Assembly (NCBI GenBank): GCA_016720115.1
Contig: JADJXT010000001.1
Span: forward strand, 62,001-126,000
DNA from: Sphingomonadales bacterium
Lineage (GTDB): Bacteria > Pseudomonadota > Alphaproteobacteria > Sphingomonadales > Sphingomonadaceae
Length of the DNA: 64,000 bases
Direction of reading: 5' to 3'
Under the pieces are notes generated by a model. It was not told where the DNA came from, did not search any database, and saw nothing but the letters and a program-made list of their open reading frames with translations. This document shows positions 9,463 through 17,696 of this stretch, one piece after another. The position numbers and the translations under genes are program-made. Within the stretch, counting starts at the first letter, position 1. Every line of letters begins with the position of its first letter.

Positions 9463-11810
9463 CAGAAGGCCAGCCTTGCCATGACCTGGAACACCGGCCC
9501 CGCCTCTTCCGCCTCAACCTCATATTCGTCAAAGTCGCGCGCGAGTTGGTCCGCGATAGTTGTGAACTTGTTGAACCGCTCACGCTTCTTGCCGTTCAGC
9601 AGGTTCGATCCGACCGCACGGATGGTGAAATTCTGGCCGAACCGTTTCTCGACGAACAGTTCGAGATCGGCACCGTAGGACGTGGAAATTTCTTCCGCAA
9701 CGATCCGGTCGAACGCCCCGCCCTGTTTGCGATAGGTCGCCCCGAAGGCTGCACCAAATTTCGGCAGATCCTGGATGAAGCCGAAATTATAGACATATTT
9801 CGACTGGCCATTGAACCGGCGCGGGCCCGCAAAGTCGGTGATTTCGCTGTCCAGCAGTGAAAGATTGCCGAAGATGCCGGTATTTTCGAGGCCGATGAAG
9901 CCGAGGTTGGTCGAAAGGTCAAATTCGATACCATAGACCTTGCCGTCACCGGCATTTTGCGGCTGCAAGACAAAAGTTCCGGGGCCTTCCGAACCCTCGG
10001 TGCCGGTATTGGCGAGTTCGATCAGGTCGCTGACCTTGCGATAGAAGAGGTTTACCCCCACGACGCCGGTGCGGCCGATCCGCTGCTCATAGCCCAGATC
10101 GCCGCCCCAGGCGGTTTCGGGGCGCAGCGCAGGATTACCGAGCAGGTCGTTGTCGCCCAGTTCCGCCTCCAGCAATGCAGGCGAGAGATAATCGAGCCGC
10201 GGTCGACGGTTGGTGCGCGCGATTGAGGCTGTGATCCGGCCGCCGCCAGCCAGCTCCAGCTTGATAGAGGCCGATGGCAGAAGGAAGGAATAATCATTGT
10301 CTTGCGTCGTCGCTGCGGTCAGATCGTCGACGGTGAAATCGGTCGTCTCGTACCGCAAGCCTGCAAGGAAGGAGAAATTGCCCGACTTGCCTTCGAATTC
10401 GGCAAAAAGATCGCGGCGATCCTCGGCTATGCGGCTGAGGCCGCCCGGGGTGGCGAGCAGCGGGTCATGCGCCGTCGCCAGATCGTCGGGGATGCTGGTG
10501 AACTGATCCCAGCCATGCGCCGCCGCCGTCAGGTTGAACCGGTTGCGGTCGGTCGCAATGCTGGTGTCACGATCCTTGTTCTGCAGGAAGCCGCCGATGG
10601 TGAGCTTCACTGCGTCGGAAAGTTCGAACGCATGTTCGAGTGTCAGCGACAATTCTTTGTCGGTGATCCGCCTTTCGGTGAAATCGCCGGTGAAACGCGG
10701 CACCGCGCGGTCGAATTCGATCTCGTTCTCGCTTTCGTCCTGCGCGTCGTGAAAGCGGGCGAATCCTTCCTTGAGCCGTGTTTCCCCGAGCGTCCAGCGA
10801 TGCGACAATTTGCCCGCAATGCTGTAATTTTCCTGTTCGATGCGGTTGATGTTCGAATTGTCGACGGTCAGGTTGCCCGGCGGCGTGCCGCGGATCGGGC
10901 CGTTGATATTCGTCGGATGATCATATTCGAGCGAACGTTCGGTTTCGGTGCGGTCGGTGCGCACATAATAGCCGCTGAGTTCGAAATCGGTGGTTTCGCC
11001 GTCGATGTCGTAGGATGCGTTGAAGGCATAATCGGTGCCGTCGCGGGTGTCGGTCTGGTCTTCGCGATTGTCAAAATCGTCGGTGGCGTAATTGGGATTG
11101 TTTTCCGGCGAATCGCCGTAGCGGAAACTCGATTTCAGCTTGGGATTGTAACGCCCCTGGACATTGGCGCCCAACAGGATACGGCCCGGCCCGAGCGCCC
11201 CGCCGAAAACCGCGCCGAAGCTGGGTTTCACCTCGCCATCATCGAAGAACAAAGCCCCGCCGCGAACATAGCCGCCATCGAGCTGATATCCGTCGCGCAG
11301 TACGATGTTGAGCGTGCCGGCGACTGCATCGCCGGTACGCCGTGCCGACGAGGACCGGACGATCTCGACCTGCTTGATCAACTCTGCCGGGATACGATCA
11401 AGGAAGAAGGACCGGTCGGCATTGGAGCCGGGCACCTTTTCGCCGTTTATCAGGATCTGCGTATAGCCCGGTTCAAGCCCGCGCAGCCGTGCGCCGTCGC
11501 TTTCGATCACGTCCGACAGGAAGGTGACCGAAGGCACACGTTTCAGCGCATCGCCCGCAGTCAGCGGTTCGAAGCGCTGGAAATATTGTTCATCATAGAC
11601 AAGGATCGGCTCTGCGGCATCATCGCGGTTGCGATAGCCGATCTGCCCCTGCACCACGATCTCGCGTGCGGTCTGAATGCCTTCGCCGCTGTCATCGACC
11701 GGGGCGACCTCTTCCTGCGCCAGTGCAGGCGATGCCAGCAGGGCGGCGCCTGCGAGCAGCAGCCCGCGGATATGGCAAGCGCGACCGGATTGATGATGTT
11801 GGAATTGCAT
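9462..11810 (-). CDS. TonB-dependent outer-membrane receptor (phytase-linked)
   Basis: A 782-residue outer-membrane gated channel powered by TonB/ExbBD. The signal peptide ends SPALAQ near residue 31. A plug domain follows (DALKRVPSV, LRGLEPGYTQILINGEKVPG, then IPAELIKQVEIVRSSSARRTGDAVAGTLNIVLRDG), and a 22-strand barrel ends in a C-terminal Phe (MARLAF), the usual outer-membrane insertion signal. The gene is the first of a two-gene operon with the phytase, whose start overlaps this stop. TonB receptors beside beta-propeller phytases recur in aquatic Proteobacteria. Uptake of phytate or a lower inositol phosphate is therefore inferred, not shown. Three 11-bp direct repeats of Pho-box type lie 56-88 bp upstream of the start. 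Confidence 0.92.
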   Translation of the reverse strand: MQFQHHQSGRACHIRGLLLAGAALLASPALAQEEVAPVDDSGEGIQTAREIVVQGQIGYRNRDDAAEPILVYDEQYFQRFEPLTAGDALKRVPSVTFLSDVIESDGARLRGLEPGYTQILINGEKVPGSNADRSFFLDRIPAELIKQVEIVRSSSARRTGDAVAGTLNIVLRDGYQLDGGYVRGGALFFDDGEVKPSFGAVFGGALGPGRILLGANVQGRYNPKLKSSFRYGDSPENNPNYATDDFDNREDQTDTRDGTDYAFNASYDIDGETTDFELSGYYVRTDRTETERSLEYDHPTNINGPIRGTPPGNLTVDNSNINRIEQENYSIAGKLSHRWTLGETRLKEGFARFHDAQDESENEIEFDRAVPRFTGDFTERRITDKELSLTLEHAFELSDAVKLTIGGFLQNKDRDTSIATDRNRFNLTAAAHGWDQFTSIPDDLATAHDPLLATPGGLSRIAEDRRDLFAEFEGKSGNFSFLAGLRYETTDFTVDDLTAATTQDNDYSFLLPSASIKLELAGGGRITASIARTNRRPRLDYLSPALLEAELGDNDLLGNPALRPETAWGGDLGYEQRIGRTGVVGVNLFYRKVSDLIELANTGTEGSEGPGTFVLQPQNAGDGKVYGIEFDLSTNLGFIGLENTGIFGNLSLLDSEITDFAGPRRFNGQSKYVYNFGFIQDLPKFGAAFGATYRKQGGAFDRIVAEEISTSYGADLELFVEKRFGQNFTIRAVGSNLLNGKKRERFNKFTTIADQLARDFDEYEVEAEEAGPVFQVMARLAF

Positions 11811-11865
11811 GTCTTGGCCCCATTCAGCGTGAGTGATGAGGCGCCGCTAGCCATGCTTTATGAAA

Positions 11866-11898
11866 GCTTGACGATAGTTTGGTGACACTTTGGTGACA
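11866..11898 (-). promoter_or_regulatory. Pho box: three 11-bp direct repeats upstream of the receptor-phytase operon
   Basis: Read on the minus strand, three consecutive 11-mers occur: TGTCACCAAAG, TGTCACCAAAC and TATCGTCAAGC. Tandem 11-bp units beginning TGTCA(T/C) are the known PhoB-binding pattern, with PhoB binding in place of a -35 element. A -10-like CATAAA follows a few bases later. The downstream genes are phosphate-scavenging genes, which supports the reading independently. Confidence 0.75.
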
Positions 11899-12079
11899 AT
11901 GAACATGCAGTTTATGCTGCCCGCGCCGCCGCCGCAGCGCAGTATCAGCTTCCCGCTTGCGACTCTCTGCAATCACCGCTAAGGGACTGGTCTTTCCGAA
12001 ATCGGAACCTATATCGCTCACGGCCTGAAACCGAGAGCGATGGCGGCTATCCGGTGGGCGCGATTACAGGATTTGGACA

Positions 12080-12277
12080 ATGGCAAAAACCAGCCCCGGT
12101 GAATTCATTCGTCAGGTGCGTGCGGAAATCGGCAAGGTCGTATGGCCGAGCCGTCAGGAAACCACGCAAACGGCGATCATGGTGCTGATCATGACGATCA
12201 TCCTTGCCATCTTCTTCCTTGGCGTCGACGCCTTTTTCAACATGGTCGTGCAGGGCCTGTTGAGCCTCGCGCAATAA
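12080..12277 (+). CDS. secE: preprotein translocase subunit SecE
   Basis: A 65-residue inner-membrane protein that clamps SecY in the SecYEG protein-conducting channel. It is the short, single-spanning form usual in alphaproteobacteria. The conserved cytoplasmic amphipathic helix with EIGKVVWPSRQET precedes one transmembrane helix (about residues 32-60). The start is ATG 12080, with AGGA about 10 bases upstream. It opens the classical secE-nusG cluster; nusG starts 36 bp after its stop. Confidence 0.97.
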   Translation: MAKTSPGEFIRQVRAEIGKVVWPSRQETTQTAIMVLIMTIILAIFFLGVDAFFNMVVQGLLSLAQ

Positions 12278-12312
12278 TTCCACGAACGTTCAGGCCGAAA
12301 GACAGATACGAC

Positions 12313-12849
12313 ATGGCACGCTGGTACATCATCCACGCTTATTCGGGTTTCGAAAACAAGGTTCGCGACCAGATCCTCTCCGAGGCCGAGCGCAAGGGCC
12401 TCTCCGCGCTGGTTGAATCGGTCGAAGTGCCGGTCGAACAGGTCACCGAAGTCCGCCGCGGCAAGAAGGTGAAGGCCGAACGCAAATTCTTCCCCGGCTA
12501 TGTGCTGGCAAAGCTCAACATGAACGACGATGTCTATCACCTCGTTAAAAACACCCCCAAGGTGACGGGCTTCCTCGGCGCGAACAACAAGCCGCAGCCG
12601 ATCAGCGAAGCCGAAGCCGCCCGCATCCTCAACACCAAGGAAGAACTGGCAGCCGCGCCCAAGAAGCGCGTCGCGGTCGATTACGAAATCGGCGATCAGG
12701 TGAAGGTGATGAGCGGCCCGTTCGCCAGCTTCAACGGCGTGGTCGAGGAACTCGATTTCGACAAGAACCGGGTCAAGGTATCGGTCTCGATCTTCGGGCG
12801 CGCAACGCCGGTCGAACTCGATTTCGAAGAAGTCGAATTGATGAAGTGA
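12313..12849 (+). CDS. nusG: transcription termination/antitermination protein NusG
   Basis: A 178-residue elongation factor that binds the clamp helices of RNA polymerase through its N-terminal NGN domain and contacts Rho or ribosomal protein S10 through its C-terminal KOW domain. The start ATG 12313 gives the canonical MARWYIIHAYSGFENKV. The frame stays open further upstream, but that would overlap secE. The KOW part contains IGDQVKVMSGPFASFNGVVEE, and the protein ends FEEVELMK. It follows secE. Unusually, tesB rather than rplK comes next. Confidence 0.97.
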   Translation: MARWYIIHAYSGFENKVRDQILSEAERKGLSALVESVEVPVEQVTEVRRGKKVKAERKFFPGYVLAKLNMNDDVYHLVKNTPKVTGFLGANNKPQPISEAEAARILNTKEELAAAPKKRVAVDYEIGDQVKVMSGPFASFNGVVEELDFDKNRVKVSVSIFGRATPVELDFEEVELMK

Positions 12850-12862
12850 CGGCGGCACGCGG

Positions 12863-13795
12863 ATGACTGCCCGTGCCCATTCACCCGAGGTTGTCGCGCG
12901 CATCGAACAGGCGCGCGCGCTGTTCGATTCGGTTCCGGCCGAGGAAATGGTCGCCAGCGTTCGCCGCCTGTTCGATCTGGAGCCAGACGAAGCCCCCGAC
13001 GAATTCATCTTCCCCGCGCTTCCCAGCACCAGCCGGGCGCGGATATTTGGCGGACAGGTCGTCGCCCAATCCCTGATGGCCGCCGCGCGCACGGTTGAAC
13101 CCGACAAGCAGATCCATTCGCTGCATGCCTATTTCCTGCGCGGTGGACAGGAAACTGCACCGCTGCATTTCCGCGTGCATCGCGATTTCGACGGTCGAAG
13201 CTTTGCCAACCGCCGAGTGGTGGTGCGGCAGGAAGGCAAGGTGATTTTCAACCTCACCGCCTCGTTCCAGATTCCCGATCCCGGGCTGGCGCATCAGGTT
13301 CCCATGCCGGCTTTGCTGCCACCAGAGGAATGCTGGGATTTTGCGGATTTCATCGCGGTCAACCCGAATATGGACGACCGGCTGCTCCAGCAGATGGCAC
13401 GTCCCCGCCCCTTTGAAATGCGCAGCTTCCGTCCGCCGCCGAAGGCAAAGGCGACGCAGCATTACCAGTGGTTCCGCCTGCGCGGCCCGATTGGCGACGA
13501 CCCGCTGCTCAACCGGGCCTTCCTGTCTTTCGCCTCGGACATGGGCCTGCTGTCCTCGGCGATGCTGCCCCATGGCCTCAACTGGACCACGCCGGGGCTG
13601 TTTTCGACCAGCCTCGACCATGCGATGTGGCTCCACAACGATGTGCGCGTCGACGACTGGTTCGTCTATGTGATGGACAGCGGCTGGACCGGCAACAGCC
13701 GAGGCATCAACCATGGCTATATCTACACACGCGACGGCACGCTGATCGCCTCGGTGGTGCAGGAAGGGTTGCTGCGGTACAAGCCCCCTGCCTGA
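12863..13795 (+). CDS. tesB: acyl-CoA thioesterase II (TesB family)
   Basis: Hydrolyses acyl-CoA to free fatty acid and CoA in the cytoplasm. The 310-residue double-hotdog protein has the family segments FGGQVVAQSLMAAARTV and IHSLHAYFLRGG in the N-terminal hotdog. The C-terminal hotdog has LSFASDMGLL, then TTPGLFSTSLDHAMWLHNDVRVDDWFVYVMDS, including the catalytic-type Asp of the SLDHAMW segment. The start is ATG 12863, 13 bases after the nusG stop, so it is probably cotranscribed with secE-nusG. It interrupts the normally contiguous nusG-rplK order. Nothing in its composition suggests recent transfer. Confidence 0.92.
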   Translation: MTARAHSPEVVARIEQARALFDSVPAEEMVASVRRLFDLEPDEAPDEFIFPALPSTSRARIFGGQVVAQSLMAAARTVEPDKQIHSLHAYFLRGGQETAPLHFRVHRDFDGRSFANRRVVVRQEGKVIFNLTASFQIPDPGLAHQVPMPALLPPEECWDFADFIAVNPNMDDRLLQQMARPRPFEMRSFRPPPKAKATQHYQWFRLRGPIGDDPLLNRAFLSFASDMGLLSSAMLPHGLNWTTPGLFSTSLDHAMWLHNDVRVDDWFVYVMDSGWTGNSRGINHGYIYTRDGTLIASVVQEGLLRYKPPA

Positions 13796-14006
13796 CGGAC
13801 CGGTCGTTGAATCCGAAAGCCGCGGTTTTCCGCTTTATTTTTGGATGCGAATGGGCTAACGGTCCGACTTCCTTAATCTTTACGGATTCGGGAAACCCGT
13901 GCGGGAGAGGGCCGAAGCCTTGTGCGAAGGCCCTTGTTTGACCGCTTAATTTGACCCTCCTTCGCCCTTGCGGGCTTCGGCGGGGATAGAATGAAAGGAG
14001 GCCATC

Positions 14007-14438
14007 ATGGCCAAGAAGATTGACGGCTATATCAGCCTGCAGGTGCCCGCGGGCGCCGCAACCCCCTCTCCGCCGATCGGCCCTGCATTGGGGCAGCGCG
14101 GTGTGAACATCATGGAATTCTGCAAGGCGTTCAATGCCGCGACCGGCGACCTTGAAAAGGGCACCCCGATCCCGACCAAGATCACCGTTTTCTCGGACAA
14201 GAGCTTCACGTTCGCGACCAAGTCGCCGCCGGCAACCTTCCTCATCAAGAAGGTGCTCGGCCTCAAGTCGGGTTCGAAAGAACCGGGCAAGGTGACCGCG
14301 GGCAAGATCACGCGCAAGCAGCTTGAAGAAGTTGCAACACTGAAGATGAAAGACCTGAACGCGAACGACATGGACGCGGCGGTCAAGATTATCGCAGGCT
14401 CGGCTACGGCCATGGGCCTCGAAGTGGTGGAGGGCTGA
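14007..14438 (+). CDS. rplK: 50S ribosomal protein L11
   Basis: A 143-residue component of the GTPase-associated centre that binds 23S rRNA near position 1067. It begins MAKKIDGYISLQVPAGAA, and the proline-rich linker PSPPIGPALGQRGVNIMEFCKAFN is intact. The start ATG 14007 has a strong AGGAGG eight bases upstream. rplA follows after 4 bp. The 210-bp gap before it, which separates it from tesB, probably holds its own promoter and leader. Confidence 0.98.
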   Translation: MAKKIDGYISLQVPAGAATPSPPIGPALGQRGVNIMEFCKAFNAATGDLEKGTPIPTKITVFSDKSFTFATKSPPATFLIKKVLGLKSGSKEPGKVTAGKITRKQLEEVATLKMKDLNANDMDAAVKIIAGSATAMGLEVVEG

Positions 14439-14442
14439 GATC

Positions 14443-15138
14443 ATGGCAAAGCTGACCAAGAAGGCAAAAACCCTCGCCGCGCTCGACGCGGAAAAGCTCT
14501 ACGGCGTTGACGAAGCGCTGAAGACGATCAAGGAACTGGCCACCGCCAAGTTCGACGAAACCATCGAAGTCGCGCTGAACCTCGGCGTCGATCCGCGTCA
14601 CGCCGACCAGATGGTCCGTGGCATGGTTTCGCTGCCCGCAGGCACGGGCAAGGACATGAAGGTTGCCGTGTTCGCACGCGGTGACAAGGCCGAAGCCGCA
14701 ACCGCTGCCGGTGCCGACAAGGTGGGCGCCGAAGACCTGATGGAAGATATGCTCGCGGGCAACCTCGATTACGACCGCGTGATCGCGACGCCCGACATGA
14801 TGGGCATCGTCGGTCGCCTCGGCAAGACGCTCGGCCCCAAGGGCCTGATGCCGAACCCGAAGCTCGGCACCGTAACGATGGACGTTGGCGCTGCCGTGAC
14901 CGCCGCCAAGGCTGGTCAGGTCGAGTTCCGCGTTGAAAAGCAGGGCATCATCCACAGCGGCATCGGCAAGAAGAGCTTCTCCGATGCGGACCTGCGCAAG
15001 AATTTCGACGCGCTGGTCGATGCCATCATCAAGGCCAAGCCGTCGGGTTCGAAGGGCAAATATGTCCGCCGGATCGCGATCAGCTCGACCATGGGCCCCG
15101 GCCTGAAGGTCGATGTGGCGGACGTCGCAGGCGCCTAA
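14443..15138 (+). CDS. rplA: 50S ribosomal protein L1
   Basis: A 231-residue L1-stalk protein that helps release deacylated tRNA from the E site and, in many bacteria, represses its own rplKA mRNA. The signature IATPDMMGIVGRLGKTLGPKGLMPNPK is present. The start is 4 bp after rplK. Its stop codon overlaps the stop of the convergent symporter gene. The only obvious terminator for rplKA lies inside that symporter's coding end. Confidence 0.98.
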   Translation: MAKLTKKAKTLAALDAEKLYGVDEALKTIKELATAKFDETIEVALNLGVDPRHADQMVRGMVSLPAGTGKDMKVAVFARGDKAEAATAAGADKVGAEDLMEDMLAGNLDYDRVIATPDMMGIVGRLGKTLGPKGLMPNPKLGTVTMDVGAAVTAAKAGQVEFRVEKQGIIHSGIGKKSFSDADLRKNFDALVDAIIKAKPSGSKGKYVRRIAISSTMGPGLKVDVADVAGA

Positions 15139-16712
15139 GCCAAGCCGACAGAACCATACGAAAGGGCCGGGGGCAACCTTGGCCCTTTTGCTTTGCCCGC
15201 AACGCATGTCAGGAAGGCAAGGCCTGCGCCGATGCACAGCTGCCAGGGGAAGGCGAGGCCCTTCATCGCGGGCGGCAGGCCAAGGCTGTCGACGATATAA
15301 TGCTGTTGCAGCAGGATAGCGACGAAGCCCACCGCCAGCGCGGCGATCACCGATGCCGTCGATCCGCGATGCGTGAACAGCACCGTCGCATAGACGCCGA
15401 GCAGCCCCGAATAGGCAAAGGCCATCACCCCCAGCACGAATTCGAGCAGCGGCAGGTCGCTATAGCGCTGCCAGAAAAAGCACAGCACCGACATTGCGAA
15501 CAGCGCGAGCGCAAGCAGCACCATCGCGCCGCGCCCGGCGTTGACATAATGATGCTCGCCCACCTGCGCCCCGTGGCGTTCTTTCCAGGGCCGGTAGAAA
15601 TCGCTGACCAGCACCGCCGACATCGCAATCAGCCCCGAATTGATCGCCGCCGCCGCGATCACCCCGACAGTAATCAACCCGCGCACCCCGGGCGGGATTT
15701 CGGAAAGGATGAACGCCATGAAGATGGTGATCTTCTCGCCCGAAAAGCCCTGCATCGCACTGGCGCTCGCCCCCATCAGCTCGGGACGTTCGTAGAAGAT
15801 GTGCAGCAGCGAACCGATGCCCATGAACAGCGCCACCACCGGTATCGTCATCCACATCGACAGATAGAGCGCGCGGTTCCCGGCTTTGGCATCCTCGCAG
15901 GCGAGGAAGCGCTGGCTGGTATCCTGATCGAGCCCGGCATTGCCGATGTTGAGCAGCACCAGCCCGGTCAGGATCGCCCAGATGGTGAAGGGCTTTGACA
16001 AGTCAAACGACCAGTCGAACAGCCGCAACTTGTCCACGCCATCGGGGGCATGGCGCAGCCCTACCCAGATCTCTGCCGTCGGGGCAGGAATGCGGTTCCA
16101 TAGCAGGAAAAACACGATCAGCGCCCCGCCGACATAAAGCACCACCTGCACCAGATCGCTCCAGATCACCGCGTTCAGCCCGCCGAACAAAGTGAAGACG
16201 ATGCCGAACACCACCAGCACCGCCGAGGCGATCCCGATATGCAGCGGGTCGACATCGAGGAAGATGATCATCGAAACCGCGATCGCCGCGAGGTAGAGCC
16301 GCGCCCCGCTCGCCAGCACCCGCCCGACCAGATACATCCCCGCCGCCGCACGCCGCGCCGTCCGGTCGAAGCGTATCTCGAGCAGCTCGTACACCGTGGT
16401 GACGCCGAGCGCATAATAGCGCGGGATCAGCAGCCGGGCGACGAACATAGCCGCGATGATCGCCGCGAAATTGCTGGTCAGGTAACTCCAGTCGCCGCGA
16501 TAGCTGTTATCGGGGGCGCCGAGAAAGGTCGCGGCAGACTGCATCGTCGACAGCGCCGACACCGCAACCAGCCACGCGGGGGCATGGTGCCCTGCGAGGA
16601 AATAATCCTCCGCCTTGGCCGGATTGCGCGTCGACCACCAGGCGGCGAGCGTGAGCAGCGCGACATAGGCGCCCAGCACCGCCCAGTCATATCCGGTATA
16701 GGCCAGTGGCAT
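15135..16712 (-). CDS. sodium:solute symporter (SSS family)
   Basis: A 525-residue inner-membrane protein with 13-14 predicted hydrophobic helices in the SSS/LeuT-fold family, which couples Na+ entry to uptake of sugars, amino acids, nucleosides or organic anions. It begins MPLAYTGYDWAVLGAYVALL. Family-typical segments are NPAKAEDYFLAGHHAPAWLVAVSALSTMQSAATFLGAPDN (helix 1-2 region) and GLDQDTSQRFLACEDAKAGNRALY. The substrate cannot be read from sequence. It lies downstream of tauE-like 16892-17668 but is separated by an inverted-repeat element, so it is likely transcribed alone. The last 15 or so residues, after the final helix, are encoded by the rplA terminator hairpin. Confidence 0.88.
   Translation of the reverse strand: MPLAYTGYDWAVLGAYVALLTLAAWWSTRNPAKAEDYFLAGHHAPAWLVAVSALSTMQSAATFLGAPDNSYRGDWSYLTSNFAAIIAAMFVARLLIPRYYALGVTTVYELLEIRFDRTARRAAAGMYLVGRVLASGARLYLAAIAVSMIIFLDVDPLHIGIASAVLVVFGIVFTLFGGLNAVIWSDLVQVVLYVGGALIVFFLLWNRIPAPTAEIWVGLRHAPDGVDKLRLFDWSFDLSKPFTIWAILTGLVLLNIGNAGLDQDTSQRFLACEDAKAGNRALYLSMWMTIPVVALFMGIGSLLHIFYERPELMGASASAMQGFSGEKITIFMAFILSEIPPGVRGLITVGVIAAAAINSGLIAMSAVLVSDFYRPWKERHGAQVGEHHYVNAGRGAMVLLALALFAMSVLCFFWQRYSDLPLLEFVLGVMAFAYSGLLGVYATVLFTHRGSTASVIAALAVGFVAILLQQHYIVDSLGLPPAMKGLAFPWQLCIGAGLAFLTCVAGKAKGPRLPPALSYGSVGLA
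15161..15191 (+). terminator. rho-independent terminator of rplKA
   Basis: AAAGGGCC and GGCCCTTT form an eight-pair stem around a purine-rich loop, followed by TTTTGCTTTG. It begins about 22 bp after the rplA stop and lies within the last codons of the convergent symporter gene. Confidence 0.75.
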
Positions 16713-16791
16713 ATGCTGTGTGCTCCCCCCTGTTGGAGGGAGTGAAAGCCTAATGCACGGGCGAATGCAAGCTGAGCCTCAATTCCTGACT

Positions 16792-16879
16792 TCGTCACCC
16801 CCGCGAAGGCGGGGGCTCAACCCCTGAGGTGTAAATTTATGCGGCAGGGGCTGGATTCCCGCCTTCGCGGGAATGACGA
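16792..16879. repeat. short inverted-repeat element (TCGTCA...TGACGA)
   Basis: An 88-bp dyad. The left end TCGTCACCCCCGCGAAGG and the right end CCTTCGCGGGAATGACGA are near-perfect inverted complements. Each arm also contains its own small palindrome around CGAAGG or CTTCG. Related sequences occur at 23889-23985 and in reduced form at 58746-58784. It lies between the symporter and the tauE-like gene and may act as a transcript 3' end. It looks like a REP/MITE-type dispersed repeat. Confidence 0.7.
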
Positions 16880-16891
16880 GGTTTTTGATAA

Positions 16892-17668
16892 TCAGCTCAA
16901 CGCCTTGTACAGGCTGAACAGGCTGGTCGCCGTCAGCACTGTTCCAACCATCAATAGCAAGGTCTTGGGCGGAACCCGCTTGGCGACATAGCCGCCCAGT
17001 GGCGCTGCCAGCAGCCCGCCGACCAGCAACCCGCCGGTTACCTGCGTGAACGCCTCGATACCGATGGTGAACAGGAACATCGCAGAGACGGTGAAGGTCA
17101 GGAAGAATTCCGCCGTATTCACCGTGCCCACCGTCTTGCGCGGATCGGTGCCCTGGATGAGGAGATTCGATGTCACCACCGGCCCCCAGCCGCCCCCGCC
17201 CGAAGCATCAAGGAACCCCCCGATCAGGCCCAGCGGCACCGTGACCTTGGCGTCCTTCGCCTTGGGCATTTGCGGGTAAGTCAGAGCCTTGTAGAGCAGG
17301 TAAAAGCCGAGGCAGGTAAGGTAAAGCATGACAATCGGCCGTGCGACATCGGCATGGATGTTTGACAGCGCATAGGCCCCCAGCGCGCCGCCGATCACCC
17401 CCGGCACCGCAATCCGCGCAAACAGTTTCCAGTCGACATTCTTGTGCAGGACATGGCTGACACCGGATGCACCGGTGGTAAACATCTCCACCAGATGCAC
17501 CCCCGCCGAAGCCCGCGCCGGGGCAACACCCATCACGCTGATCAGCAGAGTCGAACAGATCACGCCAAAGGCCATCCCCAGCGCGCCATCGACCAGCTGC
17601 GCAGCAAAGCCGATGGCAATATAGGGTGCTATCGCATTCCAATCGATCTGGTTCAGTAATTCTAACAT
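16892..17668 (-). CDS. TauE/SafE-family (TSUP) membrane transporter
   Basis: A 258-residue inner-membrane protein with about 8 hydrophobic helices. TSUP proteins move sulfite, sulfonates or related sulfur anions. Two internal repeats each start with the family motif: AAQLVDGALGMAFGVICSTLL near residue 22, and GLIGGFLDASGGGGWGPVVTSNLL near 150. The start ATG 17668 has a GGACAACCTC-like region upstream. It is 28 bp downstream of the TonB receptor gene and probably belongs to one unit with the receptor and the YezD-family gene. That context favours a role in sulfur acquisition or export; the direction and substrate are inferred. Confidence 0.88.
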   Translation of the reverse strand: MLELLNQIDWNAIAPYIAIGFAAQLVDGALGMAFGVICSTLLISVMGVAPARASAGVHLVEMFTTGASGVSHVLHKNVDWKLFARIAVPGVIGGALGAYALSNIHADVARPIVMLYLTCLGFYLLYKALTYPQMPKAKDAKVTVPLGLIGGFLDASGGGGWGPVVTSNLLIQGTDPRKTVGTVNTAEFFLTFTVSAMFLFTIGIEAFTQVTGGLLVGGLLAAPLGGYVAKRVPPKTLLLMVGTVLTATSLFSLYKALS

Positions 17669-17696
17669 GAGGTTGTCCTCTCTGCTGTCAGTCGCA

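Noticed and set aside
13860..14000. Terminator or leader hairpin before rplK (AGGGCC...GGCCCT)
   Set aside because: Only a six-pair stem with a 15-base loop and a weak TTGTTT tail; too little to call.
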